This document shows, in pieces, positions 53,807-63,812 of a DNA stretch of 64,000 bases (the stretch's first letter is position 1; every line of letters begins with the position of its first letter). Made by a program: the position numbers and the translations under genes. The stretch comes from Ga0077527 sp038106575 (GTDB taxonomy: Bacteria > Pseudomonadota > Gammaproteobacteria > Burkholderiales > SG8-41): the NCBI GenBank assembly GCA_038106575.1, contig JAYOED010000005.1, forward strand, positions 11,850 to 75,849. The letters are read 5' to 3'. Under the pieces are notes generated by a model, which saw only the letters and a list, made by a program, of their open reading frames with translations, was not told where the DNA came from and did no database searches.

Positions 53807-54204
53807 CCGCTTCCCAGAAAAACGCGCAGATCATTGACCTGAGCCATGGCAACACTGTATCCGAGCCGGATCAAGGCGCGGCAATAGGTCTTTTCGAATG
53901 GGATGTACGACAGCATTTTAGAACCTGTTCGCTTTGTCGCAACGACCGTGCGCAGCAGCGCGCTGATCACCATCGGCAGTTCATGCGCATACTGCTCGGC
54001 GATCACGCTCAGCGGCACGCTCGGCGTCAGCACCCGGTATTCGACAGCTTTCAGCTGCGTGCCGTTCTCCTGCAGCGTTTCCTGCAGAATGATGCTGATG
54101 GTGCGGTTGATGCGCTGAAGCCGTTCGAGATCAACCCCTAGTCCGTCGAGGAAAATACTGATCAGGCCGACGACGGGTTTGTTAGGTTGCAGCGCGCCGC
54201 TCAT
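53803..54204 (-). pseudogene. Patatin-like phospholipase, C-terminal fragment
   Basis: A 133-residue frame matching the end of bacterial patatin-like phospholipases: SIFLDGLGVDLERLQRIN, then VLTPSVPLSVIAEQYAHELP and MLSYIPFEKTYCRALIRLGY. The catalytic GxSxG serine and the DGG aspartate normally lie in the missing N-terminal 250 or so residues; only 39 bp separate it from ybaK. It is still translated into the methyltransferase start (ATGA), so it may persist as a leader for that gene. Confidence 0.65.
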
Positions 54205-54243
54205 GGAAGCAGATGATGCACCATCTGCAACCTCCAGTGCGAA

Positions 54244-54732
54244 TTAGGGCGTAATCGCTACCGAAACCGTCACAAGTTTGAGCACCCCCGCGATTGCCTG
54301 CGGCGCAAGGCACACCAGAAAGCCGTGACTGCCGCCGTTGATCCAGATCTGCGGCAGGTCGAGCACGCTGCTCTCAACGTATACGGGAAGCGGGCGCCGG
54401 GTACCGAACGGCGAAATGCCGCCGACGCGGTAGCCGGTGTGGCGTTCAGCGACTTTGGGTTTGCACGGTTCGATACGCTTGATGCCGATTTCGCGTGCCA
54501 GCGCCTTTGTCGACACTTCGCGGTCGCCGTGCATCAGCACGATCAGCGCTTTAGCCGCCTCGTCCTGCATCACCAGCGTCTTCACCACCGCGTGTTCATT
54601 AACGCCCAGCTCGCGAGCAGATACCGCGGTACCGCCACGTTCCTCGTAGTTGTAAAAATGCGGCGTGAACTCGATGCCCGCAGCGCGCAGAGCCAGCACC
54701 GCCGGCGTCGACGGCATGCGCACCTTGCTCAT
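54244..54732 (-). CDS. ybaK: Cys-tRNA(Pro)/Cys-tRNA deacylase YbaK-type
   Basis: A 162-residue YbaK/ProX editing-domain protein. Marks are TPAVLALRAAGIEFTPHFY, VVKTLVMQ, REVSTKALAREIGIK and the GGISPFGTRRPLPVYV segment with the catalytic GxxPxG region. It hydrolyses mischarged Cys-tRNA(Pro). The start at 54732 overlaps the stop of the Nudix gene by 4 bp, so the two are co-translated. Confidence 0.9.
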   Translation of the reverse strand: MSKVRMPSTPAVLALRAAGIEFTPHFYNYEERGGTAVSARELGVNEHAVVKTLVMQDEAAKALIVLMHGDREVSTKALAREIGIKRIEPCKPKVAERHTGYRVGGISPFGTRRPLPVYVESSVLDLPQIWINGGSHGFLVCLAPQAIAGVLKLVTVSVAITP

Positions 54733-55346
54733 GCCGCTTCCATCATCCGGCTCAGGCTGTAGAGCATACCCGCCGTCGCGCCCCAGATGTAACGCCCCTC
54801 GTACGGTATCGCCAGGTAATGGCGGTGGCGGCCGCACAGCCGGTATTCGCGGCGCCGGTAATTGGCGGCATCGAGAAAATAGGCGAGCGGCGCCTCGAAA
54901 ATATCGGCAACCTCGAACGCATCTGGCACCAGATCAAACGGCGGTTCGATCCAGCCCACCACCGGCGTAATGCGAAAGCCCGAGGGAATTTCATAATTAG
55001 GCAGCCGCCCCAGCACCGTAACCCGATCAGTCAGCAGACCGATTTCCTCGGCGGTTTCGCGCAGCGCAGTAGCTTCGCGGTGGGCATCGTCGGGCTCCAC
55101 CCGCCCGCCGGGAAAACTCACCTGCCCGCCATGGTCGCGCAAATGCGTGGTACGCTGGGTCAGCAATACCTGCACGCCTTCGGGCCGGTTGACCAGCGGC
55201 ACCAGAACTGCCGCCTCGGTGACCTTGATGCCCTCGCGCAGGGCAAAGACATGCAGATCGTGCTCCTCGGGCGACGGCGGCGCATGGCGCAGCACGGCTT
55301 GGATCGCTGCAGGTGTCAGGCAGAATAGTTTTTTGGTGGCGGACAT
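54729..55346 (-). CDS. CoA pyrophosphatase, NudL-type Nudix hydrolase
   Basis: A 205-residue Nudix protein. The UPF0035 signature LLTQRTTHLRDHGGQVSFPG precedes the Nudix helix (EATALRETAEEIGL near residues 90-103). This subgroup cleaves coenzyme A and derivatives to phosphopantetheine and ADP. An upstream in-frame start at 55367 adds seven residues. It begins the ybaK pair. Confidence 0.88.
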   Translation of the reverse strand: MSATKKLFCLTPAAIQAVLRHAPPSPEEHDLHVFALREGIKVTEAAVLVPLVNRPEGVQVLLTQRTTHLRDHGGQVSFPGGRVEPDDAHREATALRETAEEIGLLTDRVTVLGRLPNYEIPSGFRITPVVGWIEPPFDLVPDAFEVADIFEAPLAYFLDAANYRRREYRLCGRHRHYLAIPYEGRYIWGATAGMLYSLSRMMEAA

Positions 55347-55502
55347 GGCTATAGATTGTAGCCGCAACCTGCTTTCAGGCCTACGTGCCTATAATGAATG
55401 CGAAATGAATACGAACCGCCTGGAATCAAACCTCGATGGCCAGTGTTAACCCTGCAGCACTTTTCGATCACAACCCAAACAACCACATTTGAGGAGCAAA
55501 CC

Positions 55503-55745
55503 ATAAAGAAGCCTATCACCGCACTACTCGCTACTGCGCTGCTTTCAGCCGGCACCGCGCTTGCCTTTCACTGCCCCGCCGACATGAAGAAAATCGATGC
55601 TGCGATGGCCAATGCCAAACTGAGCGCATCGGACATAGCAAAGGTCAAGAAATACCGCGCCGAGGGTGCAGCCCTGCACAAGGCTAAGAAGCATCAGGAA
55701 TCGGTCGATACACTAGTCCAGGCGATGAAGATACTCAAGATCTGA
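55503..55745 (+). CDS. Small secreted protein with an ATA start
   Basis: An 80-residue protein with a clear signal peptide (KKPITALLATALLSAGTALA) and a helical mature part (CPADMKKIDAAMANAKLSAS, then VKKYRAEGAALHKAKKH). I do not recognise a named family; the spacing of Lys and Ala suggests a short helical hairpin. AGGAG lies 7 nt before ATA at 55503-55505, exactly where ATG should be. An ATG at 55398 is in frame but without a ribosome site and would bury the signal peptide. A strong terminator follows, so the gene is its own unit. Confidence 0.6.
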   Translation: MKKPITALLATALLSAGTALAFHCPADMKKIDAAMANAKLSASDIAKVKKYRAEGAALHKAKKHQESVDTLVQAMKILKI

Positions 55746-55766
55746 GCGCTGTCCACTTCAAACAAA

Positions 55767-55792
55767 ATCCCCGCTGCAGCGGGGATTTTTTT
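55767..55792 (+). terminator. Intrinsic terminator after the small secreted protein
   Basis: Perfect stem AATCCCCGCT / AGCGGGGATT around a short GC loop followed by TTTTTTT. Confidence 0.9.
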
Positions 55793-55805
55793 GTCCGTCT
55801 TTCCG

Positions 55806-55970
55806 TCAATCACCTGCCGCAAACTGCACCGCATCACCCAGTGTGATCACCCCGCGTTTGAGCATGCGCGCGGTGATGCCGCAATGGCCGCGCATCGCGT
55901 TGTAGCCGCCGGGGCCTTCAGGTGACATCGTTCCTTGCGCCTTTCCGGCAAGCATCATACGGTTAGCCAT
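55806..55970 (-). pseudogene. MOSC-domain protein remnant (C-terminal end)
   Basis: Fifty-four residues reading SPEGPGGYNAMRGHCGITAR and MLKRGVITLGDAV, the end of a MOSC (molybdenum cofactor sulfurase-like) domain. Intact stand-alone MOSC proteins are about 150-270 residues. The upstream side is cut off by the transposase remnant at 55974, which suggests that an insertion removed the rest. Confidence 0.65.
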
Positions 55971-55973
55971 CGC

Positions 55974-56183
55974 AAAACGTTAGTTGATAAACGCACCAAG
56001 AACCACATCAATGGCATTGAGGGCTTCTAGAGTTATGCTAAGCATATCCTCTACAGCTAACGGGGTGTTTCCAAGTATCACTTTCCGATGTATCTGAAAG
56101 AAATTGAATACCGCTTCAATCACCGGAAAGAGAAAGTTTTAAAGCAGTTTTTGAAAATCTGTTTCGGTTACGTTTCGTCCTAA
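55974..56183 (+). mobile_element. IS1595 (ISXO2-like) transposase remnant
   Basis: An AT-rich island whose frame reads VDKRTKNHINGIEGF, TAG, SYAKHILYS, TAA, RGVSKYHFPMYLKEIEYRFN and LKQFLKICFGYV, the C-terminus of an IS1595-type transposase. Two in-frame stops replace residues that are normally tryptophan (GFW) and a residue before RGVSKYH. I found no terminal inverted repeats. It is an inactive relic. Confidence 0.7.
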
Positions 56184-56204
56184 TTACCTTAATAAATGAA
56201 AAAA

Positions 56205-56236
56205 AACGCCCACCGAATCCCGCCGGTGGGCGTTTC
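56205..56236 (-). terminator. Intrinsic terminator of fumC
   Basis: On the minus strand AACGCCCACC (56205-56214) pairs with GGTGGGCGTT (56225-56234), followed by a run of T. It lies about 20 bp after the fumC stop. Confidence 0.85.
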
Positions 56237-56258
56237 TCATTGCAGCTCTGGTTAGGGT

Positions 56259-57674
<1,416 letters not shown>

Positions 57675-57724
57675 GAATGACTGAGTATTTTTAAATTATC
57701 AATTAAAACTACTGGTTATGAAAT

Positions 57725-60022
57725 CTACAGCAGTGCGCGCTGTTCGCCGCGCTGTGCACCGGCATCGACCACGATCAGCGCCGTCATGTTGACGATGCGG
57801 CGCACCGTCGAGGACGGCGTAATGACGTGCACGGGCTTAGCAGCACCAAGCAGCATCGGGCCGATGGTGATGCCGTCGCCCGATGCGGCCTTAAGCAGGT
57901 TGAATGAAATGTTAGCGGCGTCGATGTTGGGCATGACCAGCAGGTTCGCTGCGCCCTTGAGCTTGTTGTCGGGCAGCGCGCGCCGGCGGATCTCCTCGGA
58001 TAGCGCCATGTCGCCCTGCATCTCGCCTTCGATTTCCAGATGCGGATCGAGCCCGATCACCAGTTCAAGCGCGCTGCGCATTTTCTGCGCGGTCACGCTG
58101 TCGCCGCCGCCGAAGCTTGAGTGCGACAGCATCGCCGCCTTGGGCGTGATGCCAAAGCGGCGGATTTCCTCGGCGGCTAGCAGCGTTGATTCAGCAATCT
58201 GCTCGGCAGTAGGATCGAAGGTGACGTAGGTATCGCAGATAAAGACTGGGCCCTTGGACAGCAGCAGCGCATTCATCGCTGCGTAGTGTTTGACGCCGGA
58301 CCGTTTGCCTATGACGCGGTCGATGTAGCGCAGGTGGCGGCTGTACTGGCCGAGGATGCCGCACAGCATCGAATCGGCAGCGCCCATGTGCAGCATCATT
58401 GCGCCAATCAGCGTCGGCAGCCGCCGCATGTCGAGCTTAGCGAGTTCGGGCGACACGCCCTGGCGCTGGGTTAGCCGGTAGTATTCGCTCCAGTACTCGC
58501 GGTAGCGCGGGTCGTCGTTGGGATTGATCAGTTCGTAGTCGCGGTCGCGCTTCAGCCGGAGTCCCAGACGCTCGATGCGGGTGCTGACCACGTCGGGCCT
58601 TCCGATCAGGATCGGCTGCGCGATGCCTTCGTCAGCGACCTGCTGCACCGCGCGCAATACGCGCTCTTCCTCGCCTTCGGCATAGACCACGCGTTTCGGT
58701 GCTTTCTTCGCCGCGGCGACTACCGGCCCCATGATCTGGCCGGACTGGAATACGAACTGGTTGAGGCGCAGCACGTATTCTTCGAAGTCCGCAATCGGGC
58801 GCGTCGCCACACCGCTGTCCATCGCGGCTTTCGCCACCGCCGGCGCCACCTTGCAGATCAGGCGCGGATCGAACGGACGGGGAATTAGGTAATCGGGGCC
58901 GAACTTTAGGTCATGCTCGCCGTAGGCGGCGGCAACGATGTCGGACTGTTCGGCCTGCGCCAGTTCGGCGATAGCGTTGACCGCGGCGACTTCCATTTCG
59001 CGGTTGATCTTGGTCGCACCGACGTCGAGCGCACCGCGGAAAATGAACGGAAAGCACAGCACATTGTTGACCTGGTTTGGATAGTCCGAACGGCCGGTGG
59101 CCATCACCGCATCGGGACGAACCTCCTTGACCAGCTCGGGCATGATTTCCGGCTCGGGATTGGCCAGCGCGAGGATCAGCGGCCGCTCTGCCATCTGCTT
59201 GACCATTTCCGGCTTCAGTACCTTCCCCGCCGAGAGGCCGAGGAAGGCATCGGCGCCGGCGATCACTTCGTCGAGCTTGCGTACCTTGGTGTCGATCGCA
59301 TAGCGCGCCTTCTCGTCATCCATCTCTTCCTTGCGGCCCTTGTAAACCACGCCGGCGATGTCGGTGACGGTGATATTTTCCTTTTTGAGGCCAAGCGACA
59401 CCAGCAGGTCGAGGCAGGCCAGTGCAGCCGCACCGGCGCCGGAAACTACGAGCTTGATTTTGGTAATATCCTTGCCGACGATCCTGAGGCCGTTGGTGAA
59501 CGCGGCGCTGACAATGATCGCGGTACCGTGCTGGTCGTCGTGGAACACCGGAATCTTGCAGCGCTTGTGCAATTCGCGCTCGACGATGAAGCATTCGGGC
59601 GCCTTGATGTCTTCGAGATTGATGCCGCCGAAGGTCGGCTCCAGCGCGGCGATGACATCGACCAGCTTGTGCGGGTCTTTTTCGTTGATCTCGATGTCGA
59701 AGACATCGATGCCGGCGAATTTCTTGAACAGTACCGCCTTGCCTTCCATCACCGGCTTCGCGGCCAGCGGGCCGATGTTGCCGAGGCCCAGCACCGCGGT
59801 GCCGTTGGTGATCACCGCGACCAAGTTGCCGCGCGCGGTATAGAGGCTGGCATCCGCCGGTTTGGCAGCAATCTCCTCGCATACCTTGGCGACCCCCGGG
59901 GTGTAGGCCAGCGCGAGGTCGCGCTGGTTGACCAGGCCCTTGGTCGGGGTAACGGCAATTTTTCCCGGCACCGGCAGCTGGTGATATTCCAGCGCCGCCT
60001 TGCGCAGCAGGTATTCAGGCAT
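57725..60022 (-). CDS. maeB: NADP-dependent malic enzyme, MaeB type
   Basis: A 765-residue two-domain enzyme. Residues 1-430 or so are the malic enzyme (ALAYTPGVAKVCEEIA, FHDDQHGTAIIVSAA, VVSGAGAAALACLDL). Residues 430-765 resemble phosphotransacetylase and are thought to sense acetyl-CoA. It oxidatively decarboxylates malate to pyruvate, giving NADPH. The gene precedes fumC on the same strand. Confidence 0.95.
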   Translation of the reverse strand: MPEYLLRKAALEYHQLPVPGKIAVTPTKGLVNQRDLALAYTPGVAKVCEEIAAKPADASLYTARGNLVAVITNGTAVLGLGNIGPLAAKPVMEGKAVLFKKFAGIDVFDIEINEKDPHKLVDVIAALEPTFGGINLEDIKAPECFIVERELHKRCKIPVFHDDQHGTAIIVSAAFTNGLRIVGKDITKIKLVVSGAGAAALACLDLLVSLGLKKENITVTDIAGVVYKGRKEEMDDEKARYAIDTKVRKLDEVIAGADAFLGLSAGKVLKPEMVKQMAERPLILALANPEPEIMPELVKEVRPDAVMATGRSDYPNQVNNVLCFPFIFRGALDVGATKINREMEVAAVNAIAELAQAEQSDIVAAAYGEHDLKFGPDYLIPRPFDPRLICKVAPAVAKAAMDSGVATRPIADFEEYVLRLNQFVFQSGQIMGPVVAAAKKAPKRVVYAEGEEERVLRAVQQVADEGIAQPILIGRPDVVSTRIERLGLRLKRDRDYELINPNDDPRYREYWSEYYRLTQRQGVSPELAKLDMRRLPTLIGAMMLHMGAADSMLCGILGQYSRHLRYIDRVIGKRSGVKHYAAMNALLLSKGPVFICDTYVTFDPTAEQIAESTLLAAEEIRRFGITPKAAMLSHSSFGGGDSVTAQKMRSALELVIGLDPHLEIEGEMQGDMALSEEIRRRALPDNKLKGAANLLVMPNIDAANISFNLLKAASGDGITIGPMLLGAAKPVHVITPSSTVRRIVNMTALIVVDAGAQRGEQRALL

Positions 60023-60181
60023 CTAGAAAATCCGCCTTTCGGAAAATTCCACGTTGTAACTGTTGGGTAAATTCGGGAGAGGAATTATAACGCAGCCCTA
60101 CTTGTGGACGCGCTCGGACAGTTCCCCGCGAATTGGCGATTGTGTTAAGTTGTCCAGCTTTTCTGCGGCACCATTTCCTCC

Positions 60182-61150
60182 ATGAACCAAGCCACTTCTG
60201 GCGTGCGCGCCGAACTCTATCCCGAGATCGAGCCGTACAACGCCGGCATGCTGACACTCGACGGCTGTCACCGCATGTATTACGAGGAGTGCGGCAACCC
60301 GCACGGCGCGCCGGTGGTGTTCCTTCACGGAGGCCCCGGCGCCGGGTCTTCACCGGCGCACCGCCGCTTTTTCGATCCCGCGCACTACCGCATCGTGATC
60401 TTCGACCAGCGCGGGGCCGGACGCTCCCCACCGTTGGGCGAGATCACCGACAACACCACCCCGCTGCTAATCGCCGACATCGAAAAACTGCGCAAACACC
60501 TCGGCATTGCGCGCTGGCTGGTGTTCGGCGGATCCTGGGGCAGTACGCTGGCGCTGGCCTATTCAGAGGCCCATCCGCAGCAGTGCACCGGTTTGATCCT
60601 GCGCGGCATCTTTCTGTGCCGAAAGAGCGAAATCGACTGGTTTCTCTACGGCCTGCAGAACCTGTTTCCCGAAGCGTGGCACGCGTTCACCGCGCCGATT
60701 CCTGAGCAGGAACGCAGCAACCTGCTCAGCGCCTACCATAAACGACTGACCAATCCGGACCCAGCCTTGCACATGCCCGCCGCCCGCGCTTGGAGCACTT
60801 ACGAAGGCTCCTGCTCGACGCTGCTGCCAAGCCCCGAGACCGTCGCTTATTTCGCCAGCGACGTAGTCGCTCTGGGACTGGCGCGGATCGAGGCCCACTA
60901 CTTCCAGAACAACATCTTCCTGCGCGACAATTCATTGCTGGATAATGTCGGCCGCATCCGCGGCATTCCCGGCGTAATCGTGCAGGGCCGCTACGACGCG
61001 GTGTGCCCCATTGTGTCGGCGGATGACCTGCACCGGGCATGGCCGGAAGCCGAATATATCGTCGTGCCCGATGCCGGACACTCGGCGTGGGAGCCAGGTA
61101 TCTGCTCGGAACTGGTTAAAGCTACTGAACGATTCAAAAAAATGAAATGA
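60182..61150 (+). CDS. pip: Prolyl aminopeptidase
   Basis: A 322-residue S33 peptidase. The oxyanion motif HGGPGAGSS is near 54-62, the nucleophile in GGSWGSTLALAY near 118, the acid in GRYDAVCP and the histidine in DAGHSAWE. It removes N-terminal proline from peptides in the cytoplasm. It diverges from maeB across 159 bp and is followed by an FAH-family gene after 24 bp. Confidence 0.94.
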   Translation: MNQATSGVRAELYPEIEPYNAGMLTLDGCHRMYYEECGNPHGAPVVFLHGGPGAGSSPAHRRFFDPAHYRIVIFDQRGAGRSPPLGEITDNTTPLLIADIEKLRKHLGIARWLVFGGSWGSTLALAYSEAHPQQCTGLILRGIFLCRKSEIDWFLYGLQNLFPEAWHAFTAPIPEQERSNLLSAYHKRLTNPDPALHMPAARAWSTYEGSCSTLLPSPETVAYFASDVVALGLARIEAHYFQNNIFLRDNSLLDNVGRIRGIPGVIVQGRYDAVCPIVSADDLHRAWPEAEYIVVPDAGHSAWEPGICSELVKATERFKKMK

Positions 61151-61174
61151 CGAAAATGACCAAGGGGGAATGAC

Positions 61175-62086
61175 GTGAAACTGGTGACTTACTCTGCAAC
61201 CAAACGCGGTCCCGGCAGAATCGGCGTGATCGCCGCCGACGGCAGCATCATCGACCTCGAAACCGCAGCGAAAAAGGCTCGCGTAAAACTGCCGTTCGCC
61301 GCTGACGACATGGTCGCGCTGGTCGCAGCTGGCAAATCCGGGCTCGCCCTGGTGAAGAAGGCGGCGGCCGGAATGAAGACTGGGCATCACAAGATGAACA
61401 AGGTCTCGCTGCACGCGCCGATTCCGCGTCCGCGCAAAAACGTTTTCTGCGTCGGCTGGAACTACGTCGAGCATTTCGAGGAAGGCGCCAAGGCGCGTCC
61501 GCACATTCAGGAACTGCCCAAGCATCCGGCGTTCTTCACCAAGCAGCCGCTGTGCGTCACCCGCCCCTACGCAGAAGTGCCGCGGCATGCCGGCGTCACC
61601 GAGAAGCTCGACTGGGAAGTCGAACTTGCGCTGGTGATCGGCAAGCCCGGCCGCAACATCAGCGAGGCCGACGCCTGGAAGCATATCTACGGCTACATGA
61701 TCGCCAACGACGTCTCGGCGCGCGAAGTGCAGCGCCAGCACGGCCAGCAGTGGTTCAAGGGCAAGAGCCTCGACGGACACCTGCCGATGGGCCCGTGGCT
61801 GACCACCGCCGACGAGGTGAAAAACCCGCAAAACCTGCATATCACCTGCCGCCTCAACGGCGTCACTAAGCAGGATTCGAACACCAGCTACATGTATTTC
61901 AAGATTCCTCGGCTGATCGCCGAACTCTCGGCCGGCCTGACCCTGGAAGCCGGCGATATTTTCCTCACCGGCACCCCCGCCGGCGTGGGGCATGCGCGCA
62001 ACCCGCCGGAATTCATGCAACCGGGCGACGTGCTAGAGACGGAAGTCGAAGGTCTCGGCCTGCTGCGCAACACCATCGGCCGCTAA
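61175..62086 (+). CDS. Fumarylacetoacetate hydrolase-family protein
   Basis: A 303-residue FAH-fold enzyme with a GTG start preceded by AAGGGGG. The catalytic core includes NVFCVGWNYVEHFEEG and FTKQPLC; metal ligands fall in DWEVELALVIGK, and YGYMIANDVSAREVQ and LTGTPAGVGHARNPP are conserved. Members hydrolyse or decarboxylate 2-oxo-dioate intermediates of aromatic breakdown. The substrate is unknown; the gene precedes a TfdA-type dioxygenase, suggesting a shared pathway. Confidence 0.9.
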   Translation: MKLVTYSATKRGPGRIGVIAADGSIIDLETAAKKARVKLPFAADDMVALVAAGKSGLALVKKAAAGMKTGHHKMNKVSLHAPIPRPRKNVFCVGWNYVEHFEEGAKARPHIQELPKHPAFFTKQPLCVTRPYAEVPRHAGVTEKLDWEVELALVIGKPGRNISEADAWKHIYGYMIANDVSAREVQRQHGQQWFKGKSLDGHLPMGPWLTTADEVKNPQNLHITCRLNGVTKQDSNTSYMYFKIPRLIAELSAGLTLEAGDIFLTGTPAGVGHARNPPEFMQPGDVLETEVEGLGLLRNTIGR

Positions 62087-62171
62087 GCCGGGATATCCGC
62101 AATATGGCCGGCGCCTTGAGCGCGCCGGTCGCTGGCAGTAGCATGGCTGCCTGATTCGAGGAGTCTTAGTC

Positions 62172-63068
62172 ATGGATACCCCGCAGGCAGGTGGCATCAC
62201 CGTTATTCCCACTGGCGCGGCGCTCGGCGCCGATATCGTCGGTATTGATCTGTCGAAACCGGTTTCGGCTGAGACCTTCAAACAGATTGAAGACGCCTGG
62301 CAAACGCATCTGGTGCTGCGTTTTCGCGGCCAGCAGCTCGACGATCCGGCGCTGCTTGCGTTCGGGACACTGTTCGGCGAACTCGACGCAGCGCCGATCC
62401 ATGCCGGCAAGGATGTCGTCAATCCCTATCCGCAGATCACCGTGATGTCGAACATCAAGGTCAACGGCAAGCCGATCGGCAACCTCGGCAATTACGAAGC
62501 GGTATGGCACACCGACATGTCGTACAACGATCTCGCTCCAATCGGCAGCCTGCTCTATTCACTGGAAGTACCGCCAGCAGGCGGCAATACCGGGTTCTCC
62601 AACATGTATGCGGCGTACGACACGCTGCCCGCAGCACTGAAGAAACAGATCCTCGGCCGCTACTGCCGCCACGACTCCAGCCGCAACAGCGCCGGCGAAC
62701 TGCGCAAAGGCTTCAGCGAGGTCGCCGACCCGCGCGACGCGCCGGGTGCCATCCATCCGCTAATACGCACCCACGAAAAAACCTACCGCAACTGCCTGTT
62801 CCTTGGCCGCCGCCAGAGCGCCTACGTGATCGGCATGCCGCTCGATGAAAGCGAAGACCTGCTCGACCAGCTGTGGGCCCACGCCACGCACAAGCAGTTC
62901 GAGTGGTACCAGGTATGGAAGGTCGGCGACCTGGTGATGTGGGACAACCGCTGCGCTATGCACCGCCGCGATTCGTTCGATCCGGAATCACGGCGGTTGA
63001 TGCATCGCACGCAGATCAAGGGCGGCAAGCCCTACTTCGACCCGAAAACGCTGGACGTTCGCGGCTAA
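62172..63068 (+). CDS. TauD/TfdA-family Fe(II)/2-oxoglutarate dioxygenase
   Basis: A 298-residue dioxygenase, complete, paralogous to the gapped gene at 3657. Iron ligands are His and Asp in WHTDMSYND and the distal histidine in CAMHRRDSF; the 2-oxoglutarate arginine is in RRLMHRTQIKGG. A GGAG precedes the ATG. It follows the FAH-family gene by 85 bp. It probably hydroxylates an acidic or ether substrate. Confidence 0.9.
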   Translation: MDTPQAGGITVIPTGAALGADIVGIDLSKPVSAETFKQIEDAWQTHLVLRFRGQQLDDPALLAFGTLFGELDAAPIHAGKDVVNPYPQITVMSNIKVNGKPIGNLGNYEAVWHTDMSYNDLAPIGSLLYSLEVPPAGGNTGFSNMYAAYDTLPAALKKQILGRYCRHDSSRNSAGELRKGFSEVADPRDAPGAIHPLIRTHEKTYRNCLFLGRRQSAYVIGMPLDESEDLLDQLWAHATHKQFEWYQVWKVGDLVMWDNRCAMHRRDSFDPESRRLMHRTQIKGGKPYFDPKTLDVRG

Positions 63069-63091
63069 AAGCGCACGCCTTTAGCCGCCCA

Positions 63092-63373
63092 TCAGGTCTT
63101 TTTCTTCTTCGCTGCATCCGCAGCCGCCTTGCCGGCGGCCTGCAGGGTTTCGAGTCCGTCGCGCTGCATTTGCAGCGTCTTAATGGTCATCTGCACGAAG
63201 CCGGTATTCATCGTCAGCCAGGTCTCTACCGTTTTCAGCTCGGTGATTTTCTTGTCGAGTTCCTCGACGCTCATTGCCGGTGCAATCATGCCGGGAATCG
63301 GGAACCCCATCGGGTTCCACATCTTCTGCAAGAAATCGAAAAAATCCTTGGGGGTTTCCTGCTGATCGGCCAT
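63092..63373 (-). CDS. phaM: PhaM-like polyhydroxyalkanoate granule regulatory protein
   Basis: A 93-residue protein with DFLQKMWNPMG near the start, a central helix (MSVEELDKKITELKTVETWL) and a basic Ala/Lys tail. It matches PhaM, which activates PHA synthase and ties granules to the nucleoid through its basic tail. It points away from the dioxygenase gene. Its presence, with the thiolase at 33 kb, suggests that the host makes PHA. Confidence 0.8.
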   Translation of the reverse strand: MADQQETPKDFFDFLQKMWNPMGFPIPGMIAPAMSVEELDKKITELKTVETWLTMNTGFVQMTIKTLQMQRDGLETLQAAGKAAADAAKKKKT

Positions 63374-63426
63374 GGCATACTCCGGCGGAAATGTCTGCGC
63401 CGATTATAGACTGCAGGCCACCGGGA

Positions 63427-63801
63427 TCAGAGCGCAGTCACGCTGACGGTCGCGCCGTCGCGTGCGGTGCTCAGCACCGAGGGATCGCCGCGCAGGCGGC
63501 CAAGCACATTGCAGGGGCTAACCAGCCGGCATTCATCACCCTTCGATACGGGCGTACGCCCCCAAGGCAGCGCGATTGCACTGCCATCGACCCAGAAGCA
63601 GACGGTGCCGGGATCGACGACCTGCAGCGCGCCGGGCTCAAGCTTCGCCTGCAACGGCAGCGAAAAATAGATTTCCTCGCCCCAGGTGTTGATTGTGGAT
63701 TTGCAGGGCAGCGCCGCCAGCAAGCGGTCGACGGTCGTACCGGGCTGCAAATCGGCGATGGCCGACCCGCCCGGCCAGTCAATGCGGATGGCCGTCGTCA
63801 C
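63427..63801 (-). CDS. Cyclophilin-like fold protein
   Basis: A 124-residue protein of the Cyclophil_like family: LLAALPCKSTINTWGEEIYF, then DGSAIALPWGRTPVS and DECRLVSPCNVLGR. The family shares the cyclophilin beta barrel but lacks the usual catalytic set; the function is unknown. It is encoded just after the partial gene at the window end, with 11 bp between. Confidence 0.75.
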   Translation of the reverse strand: MTTAIRIDWPGGSAIADLQPGTTVDRLLAALPCKSTINTWGEEIYFSLPLQAKLEPGALQVVDPGTVCFWVDGSAIALPWGRTPVSKGDECRLVSPCNVLGRLRGDPSVLSTARDGATVSVTAL

Positions 63802-63812
63802 CTGCCCGAGTA

